A program made the translations under genes and the position numbers. A DNA stretch of 64,000 nucleotides from Dietzia aurantiaca. Lineage in GTDB: Bacteria > Actinomycetota > Actinomycetes > Mycobacteriales > Mycobacteriaceae. Below the pieces are notes generated by a model, which saw nothing but the letters and a program-made list of their open reading frames with translations, was not told where the DNA came from and did no database searches. The stretch covers positions 186,001 to 250,000 of the forward strand of contig NZ_JAIFXZ010000001.1 in the NCBI RefSeq assembly GCF_021033825.1. Reading direction: 5' to 3'. Every line of letters begins with the position of its first letter. The first letter of the stretch is position 1. Below are positions 19,115-27,410 of this stretch, piece after piece.

Positions 19115-20026
19115 TCAGACGCGCGCCGGCTCGGCGGGCTCTCCCAGATGCACCGAGTAGCGACGCACCAGCAGCTTCCACACCAGCGGGCCGACGGTCA
19201 CCAGCACCAGAGCGATCACGCCGATCAGCAGCGGCGAGGCACCGAGCATCGCCGAGGCGGTCACGGCCAGCACGATCGTGATCCCGCGGCGGATGAGCCC
19301 GCCCGGCACGCGGCCGGCGAACCTCGAGCCGAAGAACGTCCCCACGGCGCCGCCCACGAGCAGCGGCAGCAGCAGGGTCCAGTCGACGCCGGTCACCATG
19401 ACATGCCCGATCGCGGCCGCGATCACCAGCGGGACGGCCTGCACGAGGTCGGTCCCCACCAGCCGCAGCGCCGCCAGCGTGGGGTACAGCAGCATGATGC
19501 ACATCATGATGACGGTCCCCGATCCGACCGAGGTGATGCCGACCATCAGGCCACCGACCACGCCGACCAGCAGGGTGAGTACGGGCTTGACCGGCGGGTC
19601 CGGGTCGTCACCGGTGCGGATCTTCCCGGACATCTCGAAGAACGCGCGCAGGAAGTAGGCGGTGGAGGCCACGATGAGCGTCGCCCCGATCGCCTTCTTG
19701 AGCATCCCCTGCACGTCCTCGGCGCCGACCGCGTGCACCAGCCAGGCGCCGAGGTACGCGGTGGGGACCGAGCCGATGATCAGCCAGAAGGCGATCTTGA
19801 GGTTCGGTTTGCCGTGCCGCCAGTGCACGCCCGCGCCGACGACCTTGTTGACCGCGTTGACCACCAGGTCGTTGGCCACCGCGGCGGTGGGCGGGATCCC
19901 GAAGAGGATGAGCGCCGGCGTCATCAGGGCGCCGCCGCCCATCCCCGTCAGACCGATCACCACGCCGATCACGGCGCTGACGACCAGGAGGCCCAGCGAG
20001 TCGTAGGTCCAGAGGGCCTCGGGCAC
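19115..20026 (-). CDS. TauE/SafE family transporter of the cys operon
   Basis: The protein has 303 residues with eight or so spans and family motifs GLTGMGGGALMTPALILFG near the start and GITSVGSGTVIMM in the second half. It starts with GTG at 20026, five bases after the cysNC stop, so it is the third gene of cysD-cysNC-TauE. Co-transcription with sulfate activation implies transport of sulfate or disposal of sulfite. It is only distantly similar to the family member at 17370; the two are not a recent duplication. Confidence 0.87.
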   Translation of the reverse strand: MPEALWTYDSLGLLVVSAVIGVVIGLTGMGGGALMTPALILFGIPPTAAVANDLVVNAVNKVVGAGVHWRHGKPNLKIAFWLIIGSVPTAYLGAWLVHAVGAEDVQGMLKKAIGATLIVASTAYFLRAFFEMSGKIRTGDDPDPPVKPVLTLLVGVVGGLMVGITSVGSGTVIMMCIMLLYPTLAALRLVGTDLVQAVPLVIAAAIGHVMVTGVDWTLLLPLLVGGAVGTFFGSRFAGRVPGGLIRRGITIVLAVTASAMLGASPLLIGVIALVLVTVGPLVWKLLVRRYSVHLGEPAEPARV

Positions 20027-20030
20027 CGAC

Positions 20031-21959
20031 TCAGATTCCCAGGAGCGTGCTGACGATCCGCTGCGCGACCTCTTCTGCGGTGCCGTCCTCGGGACGGACG
20101 TGCAGGTCCGGGGTCAGCGGCGGCTCGTACGGCGCGGAAACACCGGTGAACTCGGCGATCTCGCCCGCGCGCGCCTTGGCGTAGAGGCCCTTGGGATCGC
20201 GGGCCTCGCACTCGGCCAGGGGCGTGTCCACGAACACCTCGGTGAACGGCAGATCGGCCTTGGCGTGGACGGCGCGCGCCGCGTCGCGGTCGGCGCGCAT
20301 GGGCGAGATGAGAGAACAGACGACGACGACGCCGGCATCGGCGAAGAGTGCGGCCACCTCCGCGGTGCGGCGGATGTTCTCGGTCCGGTCCTCGGCGGAG
20401 AAGCCCAGGTCGGCGTTGAGGCCGTGGCGCAGGTTGTCGCCGTCGAGGATGTAGGCGGGATGTCCGGACTCGATGAGCAGCCGCTCGACCTCGGAGGCGA
20501 TCGTGGATTTGCCCGAGCCCGACAGTCCGGTCAGCCACAGGGTGCGGCCCTGGCCGCGGTCGCCTCGCTGCACGGTCCCTGCGTGCCAGACCACGTTCGA
20601 CCCGCTGGTGGCGGGCCCGATGATCATGCCCGCGCCGACCGTGTCGCCGGAGAGCTCGTCCACGACGATGAACGCGCCGGTGTCGCGGTTGCGGCGGTAC
20701 GGGTCGTACATCAGCGGGTTCTGCGTGCGCAGGCCGATGCGGCCGATCTCGTTGAGCTCGAGCTCGGTGGCGTCCGGGTCGCGGTGCAGGGTGTTGATGT
20801 CGAGCCGGTACTCCAGGCCCGTCACCATCGCTTTGGTGTCGCGGGTGGTGTGCTTGATGATGTACCGCCTGCCGGTGGTCAGCGTCGCGTCGTCGGCGAA
20901 CCAGCAGACCATGGCCTCGAGCTCGGTGCCCTGGTGCGGGCGGTTGCCCGGCCGCGCGATCATCTCGCCGCGGACGATGTCGATCTCGTCGTTGAGCGCG
21001 ATGGTCACGGCGGCGGGTGCGGCGGCCTCGTCCAGCTCGGACCCGCCCGGGCCCCAGATCGCCTTGACCGTCGACTGCCGACCGGACGGCATGACCACGA
21101 CGTCGTCGTCGACCTTGATGATCCCGCCGGCGATGGTGCCCGCGAACGAGCGGTGATCCAGTCCGTCGGCACGCTGGGGCCGGATCACGTACTGGACCGG
21201 GAACCGGACGTCGGTGAGGTTGCGGTCCGAGGCGATGTGCACGTTCTCGAGGTGGTCGAGCAGTGCCGGGCCCGTGTACCACGGCATCGGGTCAGAGGAC
21301 TCGACCGCTCTGTTGACCACGTTGTCGCCCTTGAGCGCCGACAGCGGCACGAAGGTCACGTCGTGGACCTCGAGCTTGGCGGCGAAGTCGGTGAACTCGG
21401 TGCGGATGGCCTCGTAGGTGGCCTCGTCGTAGTCGACCAGGTCCATCTTGTTGACGGCCACGACCAGGCGCGGGATGCCCAGCAGCGCCGACAGGAAGGC
21501 GTGCCGCCGGGTCTGCTCGAGCACGCCCTTGCGCGCGTCGACGAGGATGATCGCCACGTCCGCCGTGGAGGCGCCGGTGACCATGTTGCGCGTGTACTGC
21601 ACATGGCCCGGCGTATCGGCGATGATGAACTTGCGCCGCGGGGTCGAGAAGTAGCGGTAGGCCACGTCGATGGTGATGCCCTGCTCGCGCTCGGACCGCA
21701 GCCCGTCGGTGAGCAGCGCGAGGTCGGTGTACTCGTCGCCGCGCTTGGCGGAGGTGGCCTCGATGGAGGCGAGCTGGTCCTCGAAGATGCCCTTGGAGTC
21801 GAACAGCAGGCGACCGATGAGGGTGGACTTGCCGTCGTCCACGGACCCCGCGGTGGCGATGCGCAGCAGCTGCGCCTGGTCGGACATGGTGTGCCCCTCG
21901 GGCAGTACGGCGTCCCCGGTCGTGTAGTCGGTGGTGGGTTCGGTGGTCGCGGTGCTCAT
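20031..21959 (-). CDS. cysNC: Bifunctional sulfate adenylyltransferase subunit 1 / adenylylsulfate kinase
   Basis: The protein has 642 residues. Residues about 30-455 form the GTPase subunit that powers APS formation: P-loop GSVDDGKST (38-46), DTPGH (115-119), NKMD (170-173). Residues about 470-642 are APS kinase, with a second P-loop GLSGSGKST (478-486) and the DGDNLRHGLN and GVSAPYE motifs, giving PAPS. The fusion is usual in mycobacteria. The ATG overlaps the cysD stop by one base, and the TauE gene follows by four bases. Confidence 0.95.
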   Translation of the reverse strand: MSTATTEPTTDYTTGDAVLPEGHTMSDQAQLLRIATAGSVDDGKSTLIGRLLFDSKGIFEDQLASIEATSAKRGDEYTDLALLTDGLRSEREQGITIDVAYRYFSTPRRKFIIADTPGHVQYTRNMVTGASTADVAIILVDARKGVLEQTRRHAFLSALLGIPRLVVAVNKMDLVDYDEATYEAIRTEFTDFAAKLEVHDVTFVPLSALKGDNVVNRAVESSDPMPWYTGPALLDHLENVHIASDRNLTDVRFPVQYVIRPQRADGLDHRSFAGTIAGGIIKVDDDVVVMPSGRQSTVKAIWGPGGSELDEAAAPAAVTIALNDEIDIVRGEMIARPGNRPHQGTELEAMVCWFADDATLTTGRRYIIKHTTRDTKAMVTGLEYRLDINTLHRDPDATELELNEIGRIGLRTQNPLMYDPYRRNRDTGAFIVVDELSGDTVGAGMIIGPATSGSNVVWHAGTVQRGDRGQGRTLWLTGLSGSGKSTIASEVERLLIESGHPAYILDGDNLRHGLNADLGFSAEDRTENIRRTAEVAALFADAGVVVVCSLISPMRADRDAARAVHAKADLPFTEVFVDTPLAECEARDPKGLYAKARAGEIAEFTGVSAPYEPPLTPDLHVRPEDGTAEEVAQRIVSTLLGI

Positions 21960-22876
21960 CAGAAGTACCCCTCCTTCTTGCGGTCTTCCATGCCGGCCTC
22001 GGAGATGCGGTCGTCGGCGCGGGTGGCGCCACGCTCGGTGACGCGGGTTCCCGCGACCTCGGCCACCACGGCGGCGTTGTCGGCGGCGTCGGACTCCACA
22101 CAGCCGGTACAGGTGGCGTCACCGACGGTGCGGAAGCGGACCAGCTCGGTGCGGGCCTCCTCACCGGGGAGGGTCTCGAGGAAGCGGGTGTTGGCCAGGA
22201 GCATGCCGTCGCGCTCGATCACCTCGCGCTCGTGCGCGTAGTAGATCGGCGGCAGGTCGATGTCCTCCCGCTCGATGTACTGCCAGATGTCCAGCTCGGT
22301 CCAGTTGGAGAGCGGGAAGACGCGGATGTGCTCGCCCTTGCGGTGCTTGCCGTTGTAGAGCTTCCACAGCTCCGGGCGCTGTGCGCGCGGGTCCCAGGCG
22401 CCGAAGGAGTCGCGGAAAGAGAAGACGCGCTCCTTGGCGCGGGCCTTCTCCTCGTCGCGGCGGGCCCCGCCGAACACCGCGTCGAAGCGGTTCTCCTGGA
22501 TGCCGCGCAGCAGGGCGGTGGTCTGGAGGCGGTTGCGGCTGGTGCCGGGCCCTGTCTCCTCGACCACGCGGCCGGCGTCGATGTCGTCCTGCACGTAGGA
22601 CACGAGCAGCTGGACCCCGGTCTCGTCGACGACGCGGTCGCGGTAGTCGATGACCTCGTCGAAGTTGTGGCCCGTGTCGACGTGCATGAGCGGGAACGGC
22701 ATCGGCGCGGGCCAGAAGGCCTTTCGCGCCAGGTGGAACATCACCACGGAGTCCTTGCCCCCGGAGAACAGCATCCCCGGGTGTTCGAACTGCGCGGCTA
22801 CCTCGCGGAAGATGTGGACGGACTCCGCCTCGAGCGCGTCGAGATGCGAGAGCGTCACCGCCGACCTCGTCGTCAT
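21959..22876 (-). CDS. cysD: Sulfate adenylyltransferase subunit 2
   Basis: The protein has 305 residues. It catalyses ATP sulfurylase chemistry with the CysN domain. The PP-loop SGGKDSVVMFHLARKAFWP (about 39-57), HVDTGHNFDEV, and GARRDEEKARAKER are all family hallmarks; the C-terminal QEN-type tail is replaced by RKKEGYF, common in CysD. It is first in the cysD-cysNC-TauE operon. A 28-30-base palindrome 44-73 bases before the start is the probable operator. Confidence 0.95.
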   Translation of the reverse strand: MTTRSAVTLSHLDALEAESVHIFREVAAQFEHPGMLFSGGKDSVVMFHLARKAFWPAPMPFPLMHVDTGHNFDEVIDYRDRVVDETGVQLLVSYVQDDIDAGRVVEETGPGTSRNRLQTTALLRGIQENRFDAVFGGARRDEEKARAKERVFSFRDSFGAWDPRAQRPELWKLYNGKHRKGEHIRVFPLSNWTELDIWQYIEREDIDLPPIYYAHEREVIERDGMLLANTRFLETLPGEEARTELVRFRTVGDATCTGCVESDAADNAAVVAEVAGTRVTERGATRADDRISEAGMEDRKKEGYF

Positions 22877-22919
22877 ACGACCTCCAATGTCGTGGGCCCG
22901 GACGGGAGGGCCGCCCGGA

Positions 22920-22949
22920 CAGCGGGCAGACAGATCTGTCTACCCGCTG
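22920..22949. promoter_or_regulatory. 30-base palindrome in the cysD promoter
   Basis: The sequence is symmetrical about 22934/22935 over 15 positions on each side, with one mismatched pair. The 14-base core AGACAGATCTGTCT is perfect. The same core with one change is found before the TauE/SafE gene at 17285. The position just upstream of cysD suggests repression or activation of sulfate assimilation. Confidence 0.7.
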
Positions 22950-23044
22950 GTATCCGCTCCATCGTGCGTCGCACGGGCCGGATTTCCACCTCCGTGAACA
23001 CAATTGGTGTCCGTTCTTCCGGTAATCGACGTAGGGTGTCGACT

Positions 23045-23992
23045 ATGCGACATGAACCCACCCATCGCGTTCTCGCAGTGCTCGAGGCCCTCGCCACGAA
23101 CGGCCCTCCCCTCTCCCTGACCGACCTGGCCCGAACCACCGCCGCCAGCCGGTCGACCCTGCACGCAGTCCTAGAGCACATGCAGTCGGAGGGCTGGGCC
23201 GAGAAGACCACCGGCGGCTGGCGGGCCGGCCCGCGACTGCGCGAAGTGGGTGCGGGGGCGGCCCTCGAGGTGGATATGGTCCGCGCTGCCCGCGGCCCGC
23301 TCGAGCACCTGGCCGAGGAGACGGGAATCGCGGCGGTGGTTCTCGAGATTCGCGACGACATGGTCGAGGTGGTCGACGCCGTGCGCGCCGGCATGCGCAC
23401 GGCATCGACAGAGGCCGCCCGGGTGGGGCACACGACCCCGTTCCGCGCGCCGTTCGCTCGAGACCTCGCCTCCCAGCTCTCGCTGGCCGACCAGCGTCGG
23501 TGGCTGGCGGACGGCACCGGCCTGACCTCGGCCGCCCGGGAGCGGCTCGAGGTGGTACTGCCCCAGGTCGCGCGACGCGGCTGGTCGATCGACCGTCTCA
23601 CCCCGGGGCGACGCGAGATGCTGCGCATGGCCGACTCGCTGGAGAGGTCCGGGGTGGGCGCTCTGGTCCGCGAGCGCGTCTCGGAACTGTTCCTGGAACT
23701 GTCCGAGATCGACGTGACCGACTCCGAGCTCACGCCCGCCACCGACCTGGCCGTGGCCTCTGTGGCCGCGCCCGTGCTGCGGCCGGACGGCCGCGCGGTG
23801 GGGTCCGTGGCAGTGGCGCCCGGCCGTCGGATGACCGGCCGCGCCGTGTTCCGTGCCGTGCAGGCCGTCACCGAGTGCGCGGACGCGGTCTCGGCCCACA
23901 TCGCGGCCCGGCCCGGGCCGGCACGGGCGGCCGGCTGGCCGGGTCATCTGGTCCACCCGGCGCACGCCGCACGCCACTCGTCCCCGACCTGA
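23045..23992 (+). CDS. IclR family transcriptional regulator
   Basis: The protein has 315 residues from the ATG at 23045. The N-terminal winged helix is plain: HRVLAVLEALATNGPPLSLTDLA and the recognition helix SRSTLHAVLEHM, then the wing GWRAGPRLREVG. The effector domain (about 85-285) keeps the IclR topology, with PFRAPFARDLAS where family members have the PxHxTAxGK-like loop, so ligand preference may be unusual. The last 30 residues are Ala/Arg/His rich. It is divergent from cysD across 170 bases and could regulate itself or that neighbour; a link with the dehydrogenases downstream is also possible. Confidence 0.82.
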   Translation: MRHEPTHRVLAVLEALATNGPPLSLTDLARTTAASRSTLHAVLEHMQSEGWAEKTTGGWRAGPRLREVGAGAALEVDMVRAARGPLEHLAEETGIAAVVLEIRDDMVEVVDAVRAGMRTASTEAARVGHTTPFRAPFARDLASQLSLADQRRWLADGTGLTSAARERLEVVLPQVARRGWSIDRLTPGRREMLRMADSLERSGVGALVRERVSELFLELSEIDVTDSELTPATDLAVASVAAPVLRPDGRAVGSVAVAPGRRMTGRAVFRAVQAVTECADAVSAHIAARPGPARAAGWPGHLVHPAHAARHSSPT

Positions 23993-24073
23993 GAGATCGC
24001 CGGCGCCGTCGCCCTGGGCACGATTTCAACGGTATGGTGCGGATCACACCCGCGCGCTCACCGGAGGTGACCT

Positions 24074-25696
24074 TTGACCCCCCTCGCCGATCCGCTCTCA
24101 CCCGCCCCCGGCCCTGACCAGCACACCCTGGCCTGGCGTCGGTCCGAGCTGTGCGGCCTCACCCCGCAGAGTGCGCGCCCGGGCAGCCCCGACCCGCACG
24201 CCACGCGCGCCAACCGCCTCGCCGAGGCCGCCGGCCCGATCCTGGACGACCTGGACTCCGCCCTCCGGGACACCGGTGCCACTCTCCTGTTGGCCGACCG
24301 TGGGGGTCAGGTCATCCGCACGGTCCGGGACGCCGCGCGGATCTCCAGGATGCTGCTCCAGCGCGGGGTCGACGACGGTGCGATCCTCACCGAGGACGCG
24401 GTGGGCAACAACGGGATCGGTACCGCCCTGGAGACGCGCCGCGGCGTGTTCATCCACGGCGAGCAGCACTTCGCGGAGGTCCTGCGCGACTTCAGTTGCT
24501 ACGGCCATCCCATCATCGACCCGCTCACCAGCCGGATGGTCGGCGCGGTGAACCTGTCCGGCATGAACGCCGACGCCTCGCGCCTGTTCGCGCCGTTCGT
24601 GCGCAAGATCGTCGCCGATATCGAGGCCCGCTACGTGGATACCGCGCGGGGCGACGACCGCGAGCTGTGGCGACGCTTCGTCGAACGCACGCGCTCCTCC
24701 GACTCTCCGACGTGCGCTTTCGGCGACGAGGTGGTCCTGGCCTCCAACTCCAGCCTCGAGCGGTTGGCCGCCCAGGACATCGCGACGCTGCGGCGGATGG
24801 TGGAGCGGGGCGAGACGGCGGACGTCGTGGAACTGTCGGTGGGGCGGGTGGGGGTCAGCGCGAGCCGGGTCGGTCGCCGTGGCCACCTCGTCGACCTGGC
24901 TTTTCCCGACGACGACAAGCCGGCTGCCCGGCGGCCCGTCCACCGAAAAGCGAACCGCGGCGCACACGCCGTGGTGGGCCCGTCGGGTTCCGGCATAACG
25001 ACCGCCGCGCTGGCGACCGCCGGCCCGGAGGCTGTCCACATCCGACTGGCCGGGGCGGACGATGCCCGGCAGGCCTGGCAGGAACTGGCCGTGCCCGCCC
25101 TGCGAGAACACCGCGACAGGGGCATCCCTCTGGTTCTCGACGACATCGACCTCCTCGAGGACACGGATCTACGCCGCCTGGCCTCGCGACTGAACGCTAT
25201 GGAGAACGGTCTCGTCGTCGTCACCTGTCGCGACAACCCGCGCCCCGCGGTGACCGAGGTGCTCGACGCGTGCGGCGCACGCACCACGGTGCGCCCCCTG
25301 CACGAACGCGGCGCGGAGCTCGAGGGCATCGTGCACGCCATGGTCGACGCGCTCGCCACCGCGCGCGGCGCCGACACACCCACGGTGACCTCGCGGTTCA
25401 TCGACGCCGTGGGCGGTCTCGATCTGCCCAACGGACTAGTCTCGCTCCGCGCGGTCCTCACCGAGTGCCTGGACGGGATCGAGGGCCGGATCCCCCCGCG
25501 GCTCGACGTGGGAGACCTGCCCTCGCGCGCCCGGGCGGGACGACCACCGACGTCCGGGGAGCTCGCGCGTGGCGAATACGACGCGATCGTCGCGGCGCTG
25601 GCCGAGTGCGACGGTGTGCGGTCGCGGGCGGCGCGCAGGCTCGGCATCAGCCGCACGACCCTCTACGCCCGTATGCGCGAATTCGACCTGTCATAG
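24074..25696 (+). CDS. GAF/Fis-type regulator with degenerate ATPase domain
   Basis: The protein has 540 residues from a TTG at 24074 after GGAGGTGACC. A GAF-like sensor spans about 60-200 (GVDDGAILTEDAVGNNGIGT, then FSCYGHPIIDP), as in AcoR-type activators. The middle (about 295-470) resembles an AAA+ module, but the P-loop reads GPSGSGIT, with Ile in place of Lys, and no GAFTGA loop for sigma-54 contact is present. The Fis-type helix-turn-helix ends the protein (SRAARRLGISRTTLYARMRE). It probably controls the aldehyde/alcohol dehydrogenase operon that starts 98 bases downstream. Confidence 0.82.
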   Translation: MTPLADPLSPAPGPDQHTLAWRRSELCGLTPQSARPGSPDPHATRANRLAEAAGPILDDLDSALRDTGATLLLADRGGQVIRTVRDAARISRMLLQRGVDDGAILTEDAVGNNGIGTALETRRGVFIHGEQHFAEVLRDFSCYGHPIIDPLTSRMVGAVNLSGMNADASRLFAPFVRKIVADIEARYVDTARGDDRELWRRFVERTRSSDSPTCAFGDEVVLASNSSLERLAAQDIATLRRMVERGETADVVELSVGRVGVSASRVGRRGHLVDLAFPDDDKPAARRPVHRKANRGAHAVVGPSGSGITTAALATAGPEAVHIRLAGADDARQAWQELAVPALREHRDRGIPLVLDDIDLLEDTDLRRLASRLNAMENGLVVVTCRDNPRPAVTEVLDACGARTTVRPLHERGAELEGIVHAMVDALATARGADTPTVTSRFIDAVGGLDLPNGLVSLRAVLTECLDGIEGRIPPRLDVGDLPSRARAGRPPTSGELARGEYDAIVAALAECDGVRSRAARRLGISRTTLYARMREFDLS

Positions 25697-25698
25697 AT

Positions 25699-25715
25699 TG
25701 TCCAGAATCTGAACA
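25699..25715. promoter_or_regulatory. TGTCCAG-N3-CTGAACA inverted repeat before the aldehyde dehydrogenase
   Basis: A 17-base inverted repeat with one mismatch starts three bases after the regulator's stop codon and about 80 bases before the aldehyde dehydrogenase start. Fis-type activators bind such upstream repeats, so this is the best candidate site for the GAF/Fis protein. Confidence 0.45.
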
Positions 25716-25793
25716 CTCCGGGCCCTTGACCCGCCTCCATAGTGGTCTGTGACCGGCCTCACACCGAGGCCGCCACCGACTTCGGAGGTAGAC

Positions 25794-27323
25794 ATGACCG
25801 GCACACTCTCCCGCGACACCGGCTCCGCCGCGCCCGTCGACGAGCGCCTGGGCGCCGAGGCCCGCGACTTCCTGGCCCGCCCGCATCGCCTGCTCATCGG
25901 TGGCCAGTGGGTCGACGCCGCCGACGGCCGCACCTTCGGCACCTACGACCCCGCCACCGGCAACGAGATCACCCAGGTCGCCCACGGCGGGCCCGAGGAT
26001 GTGGACCGCGCGGTGGCCGCCGCGCGCCGCACCTTCGACGACGGCGCCTGGGCCACCATGAAGCCGCGTGAGCGCGAGCAGATCCTGTGGCGCATCGGCG
26101 ACCTGCTCGACGCCAAGGCCGAACTGTTCGGACAGATCGAGGCGCTGGACAACGGCAAGTCCGTGGGCATCGCCACCGCCGTCGACGTGGCCTGGGCCGC
26201 GGACGTGTTCCGCTACTACGCTGGCTGGGCGACCAAGATCGAGGGCTCCACCGTCCCCGTGTCCATGCCGTTCGCCGGCGACAAGCAGTTCCACGCCTAT
26301 ACCCAGCGCGTCCCCGTGGGCGTGTGCGGGCAGATCATCCCCTGGAACTTCCCGCTGCTCATGGCCGCCTGGAAGCTCGGCCCGGCCCTGGCCACCGGCA
26401 ACACCCTCGTCCTCAAGCCGGCCGAGCAGACCCCGCTCACCGCGCTCCTGCTCGGCGAGGTCTGCCAGGAGGCCGGTGTGCCCGACGGCGTGGTCAACAT
26501 CATCACCGGATTCGGCGACGCCGGCGCCGCCATCTCCGGACACGACGACGTGGACAAGGTGGCCTTCACCGGCTCCACCGAGGTCGGCAAGCTCATCGTG
26601 GACGCCGCCAAGGGCAACCTCAAGAAGGTCTCGCTCGAGCTGGGCGGCAAGAGCGCCAACATCGTCTTCGCCGACTGCGACTGGGACGCCGCCGTGGCCG
26701 GGTCGGTGGCCGCGTGGATGTTCAACCACGGCCAGGCCTGCACCGCCGGCACCCGCCTCTACGTCGAGGACTCCATCTACGAGGAGTTCACCCAGGCCGT
26801 GGCCGACGCCGCGTCCCAGGCCACCATCGGCCACGGACTCGACCCCGACACCGTGCTCGGCCCCGTCGTGGACCAGGACCAGTTCGACAAGGTGTCCTAC
26901 TACCTGCGCGCCGGGATCGAGGACGGCGGCCGCGCCCTGACCGGCGGGGCCCGCCACGGCGACACCGGCTTCTTCATCCAGCCGACGGTGTTCGTGGACG
27001 TCAAGCCCGAGGACCGGGTCGTGAAGGAGGAGATCTTCGGCCCTGTCGTCTCCGCCCTGCGGTTCACCGACGTCGAGGACGCCGTCCGCCAGGCCAACGA
27101 CTCCATGTACGGGCTGGCCGCCGGCGTCTGGACCAAGGACCTCTCCAAGGCCCACCAGGTGGCCAGCCGCCTGCAGGCCGGTTCCGTGTGGGTGAACCAG
27201 TACAACGGCTTCGACACCGCCATGCCGTTCGGCGGATTCAAGCAGTCCGGCTGGGGCCGCGAGCTCGGCGCCGGTGCGCTCGACCTCTACACCCAGACCC
27301 GCTCGGTCAACATCCAGCTGTAG
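25794..27323 (+). CDS. NAD(P)-dependent aldehyde dehydrogenase
   Basis: The protein has 509 residues from the ATG at 25794 after CGGAGGTAG. It is a standard class of the ALDH superfamily: PWNFPLLMAAWKLGPAL, FTGSTEVGKLI (cofactor loop), ELGGKSANIVF with the catalytic Glu, and FNHGQACTAGTRL with the nucleophile Cys. The closest named groups by eye are phenylacetaldehyde and betaine-aldehyde dehydrogenases; the exact aldehyde cannot be told. It precedes the NDMA-type alcohol dehydrogenase, giving an alcohol-to-acid pathway under the upstream GAF/Fis regulator. Confidence 0.92.
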   Translation: MTGTLSRDTGSAAPVDERLGAEARDFLARPHRLLIGGQWVDAADGRTFGTYDPATGNEITQVAHGGPEDVDRAVAAARRTFDDGAWATMKPREREQILWRIGDLLDAKAELFGQIEALDNGKSVGIATAVDVAWAADVFRYYAGWATKIEGSTVPVSMPFAGDKQFHAYTQRVPVGVCGQIIPWNFPLLMAAWKLGPALATGNTLVLKPAEQTPLTALLLGEVCQEAGVPDGVVNIITGFGDAGAAISGHDDVDKVAFTGSTEVGKLIVDAAKGNLKKVSLELGGKSANIVFADCDWDAAVAGSVAAWMFNHGQACTAGTRLYVEDSIYEEFTQAVADAASQATIGHGLDPDTVLGPVVDQDQFDKVSYYLRAGIEDGGRALTGGARHGDTGFFIQPTVFVDVKPEDRVVKEEIFGPVVSALRFTDVEDAVRQANDSMYGLAAGVWTKDLSKAHQVASRLQAGSVWVNQYNGFDTAMPFGGFKQSGWGRELGAGALDLYTQTRSVNIQL

Positions 27324-27410
27324 ACCCGCGTCGCGGCCGCGCAGACCGCGTCCGGCCCGCTCCCTCGGCCCCGTTCCCGCGGGCCGCCCTCCTTCGAAAG
27401 GACCCCTGTC

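Noticed and set aside
20100-22241. 713-codon open frame on the plus strand over cysNC/cysD
   Set aside because: It covers well-identified cysNC and cysD in antisense and has no start signal or recognisable domain.
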